NCBI GenBank assembly: GCA_030789695.1
Contig: CM061135.1
Location: 108,136,301-108,200,300 of the forward strand
Source of the DNA: Scilla litardierei
Taxonomy: Eukaryota > Streptophyta > Magnoliopsida > Asparagales > Asparagaceae
Reading direction: 5' to 3'
Length of the DNA stretch: 64,000 nucleotides
Positions within the stretch are counted from its first letter, which is position 1, and each line of letters starts with the position of its first letter. Positions 11,306-23,079 of this stretch are shown in pieces. A program made the translations under genes and the position numbers. Under the pieces are notes generated by a model. That model worked only from the letters and a program-made list of their open reading frames with translations, was not told where the DNA came from and ran no database searches.

Positions 11306-13023
11306 TGTCACGCTCCGCTTCCCTAAAATGGAGGCGAGACGTGAGAAGGTCCGCTCAAGCATGGAGCTGTGAAGCTGCATGCCTGATAAGCGTCAATTTA
11401 GTATAAGCAGGTCCCTGTAAACGCAAACGGAACAACAACAACAATAATAATAAAATGAGACGAATGTGAAATAACCAATCCCAAAGTTTGTCCACAAAAT
11501 ATTCAACATCACAGAAAAGCCACCAGGCTAACAGGAAAGAGTCTAAGTCCCAGAACAAGGCCAAACAAAAGCAACACAAACATAACAGAGTATCAAACTA
11601 GGTGCCATGCATCGACAACTAAGCAGTCTAACAAAAGAAGCTAAACGAAGACACTAAGACTGATCCCCAGTGTCAACGAAGTCCTCGATCAACGCGGGTT
11701 CTGACTCAGCGTCAGCGAACACCCCGTCCTCAGCAAGTAACTCAGGCTCGGGCTCTAACATGTGTCACCCAAAAGAGAAAAGGGGCACATGTCAGCAAGT
11801 CGAAGGACTTGTGCAAGGAAACGGAAAGAAAGGTAAACTAGCAACCTAGCAGTTAAAGTATGGTGCATGGCAAGTAAAGTAAGGCAGTAACAAGAAAAGT
11901 AAAGTACAAGTAGCAAGTGGTTGTTGTGACATGTAATGTAAAGTAACAAGTACAAGTACAAGGGATCACTCAACGAGTGTCCTATTGCCCGCAGGCTGTG
12001 TTCAAGTATCAAGTACAAGGGATCACTCAACGAGTGCCCTATTGCCCGCAGGCTGTGTTGAGCTCGTCTTCTGGAACACGAGCCAGAAAGTGTATTTGGC
12101 ATAGGATTGTGCCCACGCAAGGTGGGTGCCTAGCCGGTATAAATAGTACAAGTATGTAGCGAAGATACGCAATCACGGTGAGTGTTCAAGCATGCAATGA
12201 CATGAGCAGATATTCGCGTACCGTAAATTGAAATTAAAAGTGACAGGAAAAATGCAATGACATGAACATATTCACGTACCGTTAATTCAAATTAAACATG
12301 GCAGTTAAAATGCAATAGCAGTTAAGGATGCATGGATGACATGAACAGTTAATACGCGTACCGTTAAGGGAAAGTAAACGTGACATACAAGCATGATGAG
12401 GGTGACGGACCAAGCTTCGTTGTCAAGCTAGGTCAATGGCTTCTAGACGGCTATCCTTTCACCGTCTAGTCTCTTTTACGCTAAAGCAATGTAATGGCCT
12501 AAGACGTGGCCCAAATCAAGAGATGCAAGTTTCACTTGCCTGATACCGGGATTGACGAGTAATGAAGATCGTCACACAAGCTAACTACGGAATGGATCAT
12601 TGTTATGGCAAAACAATCATTAGCCCAATGATTCTAAATTGGTTTCTTATTAGAACCCTAATCATCTAATAATCCATTTTATTAGGGTTTCACAATGTTA
12701 ATGTGGGTTATGCTAAAACTAAAGGAATCGAGTATTACCGTGAAGAAGCGAAGGAACGATGCCGAGCAACCGTGGCAACAGAAGAGCGATCCGGCTCAGA
12801 TCTGGAAATGAGGGAAAAATCTGGAGAAATGGGTTTTGATGTGGATTTTGGGGGTTTGATGAAGGTTTGGGGAAGATGGAAGGTGGGTTGTGACAAGGGA
12901 GGGTTTGGATGATGAAGGATGAGCTTGGGATGAAGGATTAATGGTTTGAGGAAGATGTGGGCTCAATGGGGGAGAAATTAGGGTTTTAGGTCATGAGGGA
13001 GGAGAAGAAAACGTTTGGAGTGG

Positions 13024-13031
13024 TATTTATA
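13024..13031 (-). promoter_or_regulatory. TATA box in the 3' LTR
   Basis: The minus strand reads CTCTATAAATACC just downstream of the U3 repeats. The matching box in the other LTR is 20304-20311. Confidence 0.6.
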
Positions 13032-13074
13032 GAGTTTGGTGGCGGCTAGGGCAAAACTAGGGTTTCCTGTACTG

Positions 13075-13500
13075 TTTAGTCGGTCAAAGAACAACCACTG
13101 ACCGACTAGTTTGGGAACTAGTCGGTCGGTTGACCAACGCAGAACGACTAAGTGTAAACAGTAACCCAGACGAAAATTAGGATTTAGATTTAGTCGGTCA
13201 AAGAACAATTACTGACCGACTAGTTTGACATCTAGTCGGTCGATGAACGTTCTTGGACCGACTAAGAGTAAACAGTAACTAGTGTCAAAATAATTAAAGA
13301 GTTAGTCGGTTAAAGAAGCATTGCTGACCGACTAGTTTACAACCTAGTCGGTCGACCAACGTTCTTAGACCAACTAACGATAAACAGTAACTACTGGGAA
13401 ATTTACAAAGCCAACTAGTCGGTTCAAGAAGGTTTTCCGACCGACTGGATCATCATCTAGTCGGTCTGTGCCCCTTCTTATACCGGCTAACGTGCACTGA
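13075..13500. repeat. U3 tandem repeats built on AGTCGGTC / GACCGACT
   Basis: Four diverged units of about 110 bp each carry the inverted pair TAGTCGGTC...GACCGACTA two or three times, then TAAACAGTAAC. The same block is in the other LTR at about 20350-20770. Position just upstream of the TATA box suggests an enhancer or protein-binding array. Confidence 0.8.
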
Positions 13501-13805
13501 AAGATCCAAAATGGAGCGCGAAGCTCCGGGATGGTTTCCTAAGTCTCCTAGGCTCGTTCTAACTCTAAAATATCGACGTTATGAAGCCCGTCACGAATGA
13601 CTTACTTCAAACACGCCGACCGACGGAAGAATCTAGAGAATCACGACGAAATGAACGAAAATGAAAACTACAGAGACGAAAATCACATATAAGGAGAAAA
13701 TCCACCAAAACATATAATATAATATAATAAATCCAGATACATGAAAACCAGTCGTTACATCCTCCACAACTTAAGAAAAATTCCGTCCTCGGAATTTCCC
13801 AACAC

Positions 13806-14708
13806 TCACGTGTCCTGGAACAAAAGTGGGAAACGCTCTCGTATCTCATCCTCATTCTCCCAAGTAGACTCTCCAGGCGAGCCGTGCCGCCACATCACTC
13901 TAACAAGATCGACGACCTTGTTCCGAAGTGACTTCTGACGTCTGTCCAGAATCTGCACTGGATGCTGGTCATACGTCAAATCTGGGCGAACGTTAATCTC
14001 CGAGAAATCCATAGCATGAGATGGATCGCTGATGTATCGACGAAGCTGCGACACATGGAAAACATCGTGAACTCCTTCCAAAGATGGCGGCAAGGCTAAG
14101 CGATAAGCTACCTCGCCAACTCTCTCCAGAATATCAAACGGTCCAATGTATCGCGGGCTCAACTTCCCTCGCTTCCCAAAACGAATCACTCCACGATTCG
14201 GGGAAATCCTCAGAAACACATGATCGCCCGGCTGAAACTCCAAAGGACGACATTTAGCAATCGCCCAATGCTTAAAACGGTCCTGAGCAATCCTCAACCT
14301 CTCCCGAATATTCATGACAACCTCCACAGCCTCCACAATCATCTCAGGTCCCAACAGCTCCCTATCACCAACGTCATCCCAACTCAATGGCGATCGACAT
14401 TTCCTCCCATACAAAGCGGCGAAAGGCGCCATGACAATAGACGCCTGGTAGCTGTTGTTGTAAGAGAACTCTACCAAGTGTAGATGGTCCTCCCACGAAC
14501 CCTTGAAATCCAACATGCACGCTCTCAGTATGTCTTCCAAAATCCGCATTGTCCTCTCGGACTGGCCATCCGTCTGTGGATGGTACGTCGTGCTGAAACT
14601 CAGACGCGTACCCAAGCTCTTCTGCAAACTCTGCCAGAACTGAGATGTGAACCTCATGTCCCTGTCCGACACGATGCTCACGGGGACCCTGTGAAGTCGC
14701 ACGACCTC
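13806..14708 (-). CDS. integrase C-terminal half plus chromodomain (pol, second exon)
   Basis: Continues the integrase core: VSDRD carries the second catalytic Asp, YHPQTDGQSERT carries the catalytic Glu of the D,D35E triad, and SYQASIVMAPFAALYGRKC follows. The GPFDILERVGEVAYRLALP block and a chromodomain (YDQHPVQILDR ... VRVMWRHGSPGESTWENED) end the protein. The chromodomain in this family targets integration to marked chromatin. The stop is at 13806, 47 bp from the LTR. An ATG at 14714 is probably not the real start: the frame joins 14780 through a candidate 71-bp intron. This part has no stop or frameshift. Confidence 0.9.
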   Translation of the reverse strand, partial: EVVRLHRVPVSIVSDRDMRFTSQFWQSLQKSLGTRLSFSTTYHPQTDGQSERTMRILEDILRACMLDFKGSWEDHLHLVEFSYNNSYQASIVMAPFAALYGRKCRSPLSWDDVGDRELLGPEMIVEAVEVVMNIRERLRIAQDRFKHWAIAKCRPLEFQPGDHVFLRISPNRGVIRFGKRGKLSPRYIGPFDILERVGEVAYRLALPPSLEGVHDVFHVSQLRRYISDPSHAMDFSEINVRPDLTYDQHPVQILDRRQKSLRNKVVDLVRVMWRHGSPGESTWENEDEIRERFPLLFQDT

Positions 14709-14779
14709 CTGCACGATTCATGTTACATCACTATCCAATCTAGGAAAAGGGAATAAAAACGGAGAGTAAAAGAATTTAC
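14709..14779 (-). other. candidate intron inside integrase
   Basis: On the minus strand GGAG|GTAAATTC...CGTGCAG|GAGG gives a GT-AG intron of 71 bp with a T-rich 3' half. Removing it joins ARRYME to EVVRLHRVP in phase 0, exactly the sequence expected at this point of a gypsy integrase. Unspliced, the frame ends in a stop at about 14723. An insertion that mimics an intron is the alternative. Confidence 0.6.
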
Positions 14780-17199
14780 CTCCATATATCTCCTTGCTAG
14801 CGCCTCAATGGACTGTCCCACTCGGAATGGAATATGGTGCGCGAATTTGGTCAATCGATCTACGATCACCCAAATCGCGTCATTCTGCTTCGGACTCCGA
14901 GGTAGTCCAGTCACGAAATCCATAGTGATGTGTTGCCACTTCCACTCCGGAATCGGAAGTGGTTGCAGCAACCCTGCCGTATGCTGATGCTCCGCCTTCA
15001 CTTGCTGGCAAACCAAACACTTGGCTACACTCCGAGCCACACTCCTTTTCATACCATGCCACCAATAGTTCAGACGAAGATCCTTGTACATCTTGGTCCC
15101 ACCAGGATGCACAGAATACGGCGAGCTATGTGCCTCCACCATCAACTCCTCTCTAATATCCTCAGTTGGCACACACAACCTGGCTCCAAACCTCAGTGAG
15201 CCATCCTCATGAATCAAAAAGTCAGTCCGCAGACCGGCTTCCACCTGCTCCCGAATCTTCACCAGCTTCGGATCCTCAGCCTGGCCGGCCTTGATCCGAT
15301 CCACGATCGTCGACTGTACATGCATACACATCAACGAAGAAGCCTCCCCAGGAAGAACAATCTCCACACCAGACTCGCAAAAATCCTGCTGCAATCTCCA
15401 CTGCAAGGTCAAAATCATCACCGCTGGAAGCCTACTCAGCGCATCAGGAACCACATTCACCTTGCCAGGGTGATACTGCAAATCAATCTCATAATCCGCC
15501 ATGAGCTCCAACCATCGACGCTGTCGCATGTTGAGCTCCTTCTGAGTAAAAATATACTTCAAGCTTTTGTGATCGGTGAAGATCTTCACTTTCTCACTCA
15601 GCAAGAAGTGCCTCCAAATCTTAAGGGCAAACACAACAGCAGCCAACTCCAAATCATGCGTCGGGTAATTCTTCTCATGAACCTTGAGCTGACGAGAAGC
15701 ATAAGCCACAACATGCCCGTGCTGATGCAACACACAACCGAGACCCTTGCCAGAAGCATCGCAAAAGATCTCAAATCCACCGCTGCGATCAGGCACAACA
15801 AGAATAGGGACAGTCGTCAACCTCTCCCTCAGAACACCAAAAGCATTCTCACAATCACCCGACCAAACAAAAGCAACATCCTTCCACGTCAATCTGGTCA
15901 TCGGCTCGGCAATACGGGCAAAGTCCTTAATGAATCGCCGATAGTAACCAGCAAGCCCAAGGAAACTCCGGATCTCAGACGCTGACTGTGGAACAGGCCA
16001 CTCTCTGATGGCCCTGATCTTCTCGGGATCCACTGAAATACCCTCTCCAGTCACCACATGCCCGAGAAAAGCAACTCTGTCCAGCCAAAACTCGCACTTC
16101 GAAAACTTAGCATACAATCGATGCTTCCTCAGAATCTCCAACACCGTCCTCATGTGCGAGGTATGCTCTTCCTCCGACTTTGAATAGATCAGAATGTCGT
16201 CAATAAAGATAACGACAAACTTATCCAAAAAGTCATAGAAAATCAGGTTCATCAGATTCATGAAAACTGCGGGTGCGTTAGTTACGCCGAAAGGCATAAC
16301 CACAAACTCATAGTGTCCATACTTCGTCCTGAAAGCTGTCTTCGGCACATCATCCTTCTTCACCTTCAACTGATGGTAACCACTCCTCAAATCCAACTTA
16401 GAAAACACCCTTGATCCTCCCAGCTGATCAAAGATATCATCGATGCGAGGCAACGGGTATTTATTCTTAATAGTCACCGCATTCAGCTCCCGATAGTCCA
16501 TGCACATGCGACGCGAACCATCCTTCTTCTTCACCAACAACACCGGTGCTCCCCCCGGAGACACACTAGGGTTGATGTAACCCTTCTGCATAAGCTCATC
16601 TAACTGCCTACGCAATTCCTCCAACTCTGCTGGCGCCATACGATATGGTGCCTTCGAAATGGGCTGCGCACCTGGAATAAGATCAATAGAAAACTCCAAA
16701 GCTCGATCAGGCGGCAATCCAGACATCTCCTCGGGGAAGATGTCACCAAAATCTCGCACCACAGCTGGCCACTCCAACTCCATCTGCATAGCCACAACAT
16801 CCACCGGTCTGGCCCGAAATCTGACCGGACCCAGCGAACTGCTACCACGACTGAACTCAAATACTGGATGTCCGGGAATCTTGAACACCACCTTCTTCCT
16901 CTGACAGTCAATCGTAGCATAGAAGCTCGCAAGCCAATGCATCCCAAGGACCGCATCGTAGTTGATGATGTCGTGGACAATGAAATCAGCACAAAGCTCA
17001 CGTCCGCAAACCACCAACGGACAAGAATTGCACCCACGATGCACCGAGACCACACCGTTCCCTGTGACGATATTCCAACTCTTAGGAAGAGAGGACGTCG
17101 ACAAGAAATGTTTCTCCACGAAGCTCCGATCCAAAATGCACATCGACGCACCTGAGTCAAAGAGGACTCGTGCAGGAAATGTGCAAACCAAAACCACAC
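14780..17199 (-). CDS. pol: protease, reverse transcriptase, RNase H, integrase N-terminal half
   Basis: The continuous frame (numbered from a Met at 17218) shows the protease LFDSGAS with catalytic Asp 21, and RT blocks [11 protein letters not shown] near 240 and FIDD catalytic box at 338-341. RNase H acidic residues follow at FCDASG (487), DLELAA (524) and FTDH (549). The integrase zinc finger includes His 704 with CLVC at 734-737, and the first core Asp is in TMDF (767). Spacing is normal for a chromovirus and all key residues seen are intact. The upstream end probably splices to gag at 17313 and the downstream end to 14708. Confidence 0.93.
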
Positions 17200-17312
17200 C
17201 TAGCAAACAATCTAACAATCAAATCATATTCTAGTAACAAGCATGAGCAAGCAACCAACATAATCAACAATCAAACTAACTAAGGAAGAAAAATAGCTAG
17301 AATGAGCGTTAC
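17200..17312 (-). other. candidate intron between gag and protease
   Basis: The minus strand reads ATTATAG|GTAACGCTC...TTTGCTAG|GTGTGG, a GT-AG interval of 113 bp, T-rich and AT-rich. Splicing joins DEVIIG to [16 protein letters not shown], which matches the usual gag-to-protease run of this group. Unspliced, gag stops at about 17224 in a different frame from pol. A frameshift mutation is the alternative. Confidence 0.6.
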
Positions 17313-18442
17313 CTATAATAACCTCATCCACGGCCATGCTCTCCTCCTCAGTCATCAGAAAGGCCTGCCCTCTCGGCGGAACAGCCTGCCGGAAGGCCTG
17401 TCTCTGTGGAACAAGGGGCGCTCCACGTCCAGCAGGCACATGAGCTCGCTGCTGCAATGGCTGTGCTGCAATAGGTCCCCGCCAAGGCTGCTTCGACTTG
17501 GGACACTCTCTGGTGGAATGGGCAGGATCTCCGCAGACAATACACTGTCCCAGGAACCTCCTACACTGATCCCTGAGGTGCCCGGTCTTGCCACAGAAAT
17601 GGAAAGTCTTCAGAATAGGCCCTCCTGGCCTCTTGAACTGCACCGGATGATTAGGCTTGAAACCAGGCCTAACCACCGCCCTGGCCTGCTCCATAGGCCT
17701 TTTCCCAGCTCCTGAAACATGTCCCTTCCTCTGGTTCAAATTCAACTCTTGCCGCCTCGCAGTAATCAGAACCTTCTGATATGTCTCCAGGTCAGAAGAG
17801 GTCACAAAGCTCTGAAGCTCCAAGGCAAGTCCCTGAAGAAATCGCTGAGCTTTCTCATCGGCATCTTGCACCATCTTTGGTGCAAACCGACTGAGCCTCG
17901 TGAACTCTTGGTGGTACTGATCCACCGACAAACTCCCCTGCTTCAGATCTATGAAGCGCTACAGCATCACCTGCCTAGCAGCCTTCGGAAAGAACTCTCC
18001 ATCAAATCTGGACTTAAAGGTAGCCCAAACTATCGGCTCCACCAGCATCTTCTCTTCAACATCCCACCAGTTTCTGGCATTGTCCTTCAGCTGCCTCTTA
18101 GCCAAATCAACCCATCCAGACGGGTTAATCTTCACCATCGCCAGGTTATCCTCAATTCCGAATCCACTCATCGGCAGCCAGAGGACCCTCAGACCCATCA
18201 AAATATGCGGGACCCAGCTCCCGAAATTGCTTCGCTCCCGGCTCGGAGCGAGGGGCATCCGGAAGTGCCCGGGTAGCTCGAGCAAGTGGAGCATTCTGGA
18301 CTTGCAGGAGCACGCCCTGCTGCACTTGCATCATCTGGATCATCATCCGCATCATCTCTCCATTGGTGGGTTCCCGCTCAGGCTCCTCATCATGAGGGGG
18401 CGCACCACTACCTCCATCACGGGTGAATCGTCTTCCTGCCAT
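17313..18442 (-). pseudogene. gag of the Tekay-like element
   Basis: Starts at MAGRRFTRDGG (ATG 18442), only about 140 bp from the LTR. The gag core has the LKDNARNWWD and FPKAARQVML blocks. Two zinc knuckles sit at the C-terminus: the second, CIVCGDPAHSTREC, is a full CX2CX4HX4C; the first (FHFCGKTGHLRDQC) has Phe where the first Cys is expected. A 1- or 2-base frameshift lies near 18160 and an in-frame TAG near 17959. Since the rest of the element is well kept, these may be recent lesions or point to dependence on helper copies. Confidence 0.85.
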
Positions 18443-18585
18443 CTAGTGATACAGAAAACGAAGCAGATTAGACTCATAGCTTATGACTCGGATATCGAAT
18501 TTATTTGTTGGACAATCTTATATTATTATTGTTATCCCTGATAATTGCAGTTACAGAGAGACCTGCATGGGCCACCACTAAAACC

Positions 18586-21034
18586 TGTCACGCCCCGCTT
18601 CCCTAAAATGGAGAAGAGACGTGAGAAGGTCCGCTCAAGCGTGGAGCTGTGAAGCTGCACACTTGATAAGCGTCAATTTAGTATAAGCAGGTCCCTGTAA
18701 ACGCAAATGGAACAACAACAATAATAATAATAAAATGAGACGGATATGAAATAACCAATCCCAAAGTTTGTCCACAAAATATTCAACATCACAGAAAAGC
18801 CACCAGGCTAACAGGAAAGAGTCTAAGGCCCAGAACAAGGCCAAACAAAAGCAACACAAACATAACAGAGTATCAAACTAGGTGCCACGCACCGACAACT
18901 AAGCAGTCTAACAAAAGAAGCTAAATGAAGACACTAAGACTGATCCCCAGTGTCAACGAAGTCCTTGATCAACGCGGGTTCTGACTCAGCGTCAGCGAAC
19001 ACCCCATCCTCAGCAAGTAACTCAGGCTCGGGCTCTAACATGTGTCACCCAAAAGAGAAAAGGGGCACATGTCAGCAAGTCGAAGGACTTGTGCAAGGAA
19101 ACGGAAAGAAAGGTAAACTAGCAACCTAGCAGTTAAAGTATGGTGCATGGCAAGTAAAGTAAGGCGGTAACAAGAAAAGTAAAGTACAAGTAGCAAGTGG
19201 TTGTTGTGACATGTAATGTCAAGTAACAAGTACAAGTACAAGGGATCACTCAACGAGTGCCCTATTACCCGCAGGCTGTGTTCAAGTATCAAGTACAAGG
19301 GATCACTCAACGAGTGCCCTATTGCCCGCAGGCTGTGTTGAGCTCGTCTTCTGGAACACGAGCCAGAAAGTGTATTTGGCATAGGATTGTGCCCACGCAA
19401 GGTGGGTGCCTAGCCGGTATAAATAGTACAAGTATGTAGCGAAGATACGCAATCACGGTGAGTGTTCAAGCATGCAATGACATGAGCAGATATTCGCGTA
19501 CCGTTAATTGAAATTAAACGTGACAGGCAAAATGCAATGACATGAACATATTCGCGTACCGTTAATTCAAATTAAACATGGCAGTTAAAATGCAATAGCA
19601 GTTAAGGATGCATGGATGACATGAACAGTTAATACGCATACCGTTAAGGGAAAGTAAACGTGACATACAAGCATGATGAGGGTGACGGACCAAGCTTCGT
19701 TGTCAAGCTAGGTCAATGGCGTCTAGATGGCTATCCTTTCACAGTCTAATCTCTTTTATGCTAAAGCAAGGTAATGGCCTAAGACGTGGCCCAAATCAAG
19801 AGATGCAAGTTTCACTTGCCTGATACCGGGATTGACGAGCAATGAAGATCGTCACACAAGCTAACTACGAAATGGATCACTGTTATGGCAAAACAATCAT
19901 TAGCACAATGATTCTAAATTGGTTTCTTTGTAGAATCCTAATCATCTAATAATCCATTTTATTAGGGTTTCACAATGTCAATGTGGGTTATGCTAAAACT
20001 AAAGGAATCGAGTATTACCGTGACGAAGCAAAGGAACGATGCCGAGCAACCGCGGCAACGGAAGAGCGATCCGGCTCAGATCTGGAAATGAGGGAAAAAT
20101 CTGGAGAAATGGGTTTTGATGTGGATTTTGGGGGTTTGATGAAGGTTTGGGGAAGATGGACGGTGGGTTGTGACAAGGGAGGGTTTGGATGATGAAGGAT
20201 GAGCTTGGGATGAAGGATTAATGGTTTGAGGAAGATGTGGGCTCAATGGGGGAGAAATTAGGGTTTTAGGTCATGAGGGAGGAGAAGAAAACGTTTAGAG
20301 GGGTATTTATAGAGTTTAGTGGCGGCTAGGGCAAAACTAGGGTTTCCTGTACTGTTTAGTCGGTCAAAGAACAACCACTGACCGACTAGTTTGGGAACTA
20401 GTCGGTCGGTTGACCAACGCAGACCGACTAAGTGTAAACAGTAACCCAGACAAAAATTAGGATTTAGATTTAGTCGATCAAAGAACTATTACTGACCGAC
20501 TGACATCTAGTCGGTCGATGAACGTTCTTGGACCGACTAAGAGTAAACAGTAACTAGTGTCAAAATAATTAAAGAGTTAGTCGGTTAAAGAAGCATTGCT
20601 GACCGACTAGTTTGCAACCTAGTCAGTCGACCAACGTTCTTAGACCGACTAACGATAAACAGTAACTCCTGGGAAATTTACAAAGCCAACTAGTCGGTTC
20701 AAGAAGGTTTTCCGACCGACTGGATCGTCATCTAGTCGGTCGGTGCCCCTTCTTATACCGGCTAACGTGCACTGAAAGATCCGAAATGGAGCGCGAAGCT
20801 CCGGGATGGTTTCCTAAGTCTCATAGGCTCATTCTAACTCTAAGATATCGACGTTATGAAGCCCGTCACGAATGACTTACTTCAAACACGCCGACCGACG
20901 GAAGAATCTAGAGAATCATGATGAAATGAACAAAAATGAAAACTACGGAGACGAAAATCACATATAAGGAGAAAATCCACCAAAACATATAATATAATAT
21001 AATAAATCCAAATACATGAAAACCAGTCGTTACA
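18586..21034 (-). repeat. 5' LTR of the Tekay-like element
   Basis: Spans 2449 bp and is near-identical to 11306-13759, with the same U3 repeats (about 20350-20770), the same TATA box (20304-20311) and the same two-copy repeat (about 19236-19340). Outside it lies the target duplication GCAGT at 21035-21039. No standard initiator-Met primer site follows the inner edge; TGGTGGCCCATGC starts a few bases inside (18560-18575). Confidence 0.92.
20304..20311 (-). promoter_or_regulatory. TATA box in the 5' LTR
   Basis: The minus strand reads CTCTATAAATACCC just downstream of the U3 repeats. This is the copy that would drive the element's own transcript. Confidence 0.6.
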
Positions 21035-21039
21035 GCAGT

Positions 21040-23079
21040 TGTGCGAGTTGAGCAAATTATTTATGTTTATACAATATTACTCATAATTCCATTTATTGCG
21101 ATGTGAACACAATCAAATCAAACAGCGTGACACATGAGTATCATACACATAGATATAAGTTGTCTTATTCTGTAAACATTATGATATGTGTTGTCTTATC
21201 ACTTAAATGTCGTTACACCCATCAATCCACTGACCATCTACGCATTATATTTGCTTCAATGTTGATTTTTTTATCTGGCATGTCTGTCTGAACATTATTT
21301 AATTCTCCCACAATTTTGTGTTTCTTCTTTATTATTGGGATTTTTTATTGAACGTTGTGCGCGCTGAAGTTATTAATTATGGGGATTTTGTATTGAACGT
21401 TGTAAACGCAGAGTAATTATTCGTTACGACCGTTTTGCTCAACACGCACAGCTGGGTGTATTTTGATCCGTTTTGCGCGCTGTATTATATATCCAAAATG
21501 TATACCTTTTTACATACCGCGCACTACGAGTCAAATTTTAACAAATCAAAGAAATGTAGATATTTTTGCTGTCTTATTCTGTAAACAGTAGAATATGTGT
21601 TGTCTTATCACTTAAATGTCTTTACACCCATCAATCAACTGCTGCGCATTGTATTTGCTTCAATGTTGTTTTTTATCTGGCATTTCAGTCTGAACATTAT
21701 ATAATTCTCCCCCGATTTTGTGTTTCTTCTTTATTATTGGGATTTTTCATTGAACGTTGTGCGCGCTGAAGTTATTAATTATGGGGATTTTGTATTGAAC
21801 TTTGTGCACGCAGAGTAATTATTCGTTACGACCGTTTTGTTCAATGCGCACAGCTGGGTGTATTTTGATCCGTTGTGCACGCTGTATTATATATCCAAAA
21901 TGTATACCTTTTTACATACCGCGCACTACGGGTCAAATTTTTACAAATCAAAGAAATGTAGATATTTTTGCTGTCTTATTCTGTAAACAGTAGGATATGT
22001 GTTGTCTTATCACTTAAATGTCTTTACACCCATCAATCAACTGCTGCACAATTTCTTCAATGTTGATTTTTTATCTGGCATGTCAGTCTGAATATTATTT
22101 AATTCTCCCCCGATTTTGTGGTTCTTATTTATTATTGAGATTTTTTATTGAATGTTGTGCGCGTTGAGTAATTATTCGTTACGACCGTTCTGCTCAACGC
22201 GCACAGCTGGGTGTAATTTGATCAGTTCTTGCAACCTTACCTTATGTTGCCCATAGGACGGGATGATTAACTGTGGGTAATGGAGCATGTAATACAGTTT
22301 TGCTCAGCACGCACAACGGTCATGGCATCTGACTGTTGTGTGCGATGGTCTATTGTATTTAATTGCTTACAGTTTGGCTCTGCGCGCAAAAGGGTCACAC
22401 CTACGTCCAGTTGTGTGATTTGAGTAATTATGGATAACCAGATACGGTTTTGCTCAGCATGCACAACGGTCAAACAAATCGATGTGAATGTTGTGCATGC
22501 TAGTAACTGTGTGCACACGTAAATAGTTTATCACAACATATAGCATGAGCCTGTTCTGCGCCCTGTGTAATTTATAGTTTGGTGAATAGTGTTTGCTCAG
22601 TAATATCAATATCGGACATTGATTCAAGTAAGCATCAATGTATATATCACCTTATATCAATTTTGTATTGTCATGTAATTGTATCAAATTAAATGACATG
22701 GTATTAAGGTCTGAATTCTAACATACTACAACATTATTCATTATAATGTACATAATGCATAAATGTAATTTATAGTTCGGTAAACAAGTTTGCTCAGTAA
22801 TATCAATGTCGGACATATATATCACCTATATCATTTTTGTATTGTCCTGTAATTGTATCAAATAAAATGACATTGTATTAGGGTCTGAATTCCAAAATAC
22901 TACAACATTTATGCATTATAATGTACATTACACAACAAAGTTGAAACTATAGTTAAACATTTTGCAACTTCATATTTTGGAACTGGTATGAAATTCAATC
23001 ACGGGAATATCCTAATGGTACATTAAATCCCACTACGCACAACTGTTCAGAGTCATGCTAAACAGCTCAAGCAAGATGG
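21040..23079. repeat. AT-rich DNA with a tandem repeat near 404 bp and GCGCACAACG motifs
   Basis: About 21180-22200 holds two full units and part of a third with a period near 404 bp. Each runs from a CTGTCTTATTCTGTAAACA phrase through CACCCATCAATC, TTTTGTGTTTCTTC, ATTGAACGTTGTGCGCGC, TTATTCGTTACGACCGTT to ACATACCGCGCACTACG. A related stretch recurs at 23960-24500. From 22200 on, inverted half-sites around GCACAACGGTCA recur. No credible gene. Confidence 0.7.

Larger units (their letters stand above)
11306..13759 (-). repeat. 3' LTR of the Tekay-like element
   Basis: Spans 2454 bp. On the minus strand it starts TGTAACGACTGG next to a purine-rich tract (GTTGTGGAGGA, the likely polypurine tract, 13760-13770) and ends GCGTGACA. 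It contains a U3 region with four imperfect repeats of about 110 bp (13075-13500), a TATA box (13024-13031), a two-copy repeat with a period near 57 bp (about 11955-12060) and a long R/U5. ORFs inside it have no recognisable product. Confidence 0.92.
11306..21034 (-). mobile_element. complete Tekay-like chromovirus (Ty3-gypsy)
   Basis: Two closely similar LTRs (11306-13759 and 18586-21034) run TGTAAC...GTGACA on the minus strand and bound a 4.8-kb interior. A perfect 5-bp target duplication GCAGT flanks it (11301-11305 and 21035-21039). The interior encodes gag, protease, RT, RNase H, integrase and a C-terminal chromodomain in the Ty3-gypsy order; the chromodomain makes it a chromovirus, and Tekay is my best clade guess. 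The LTRs differ at only scattered bases and small indels, so insertion is fairly recent. Gag has a frameshift and a stop; pol is open apart from two gaps that look like introns. It landed in the GCGCACAACG-motif DNA. Confidence 0.95.

Noticed and set aside
15209..18541. Plus-strand ORFs of 185-258 codons
   Set aside because: Antisense to gag-pol of the chromovirus, which is identified by clear motifs.
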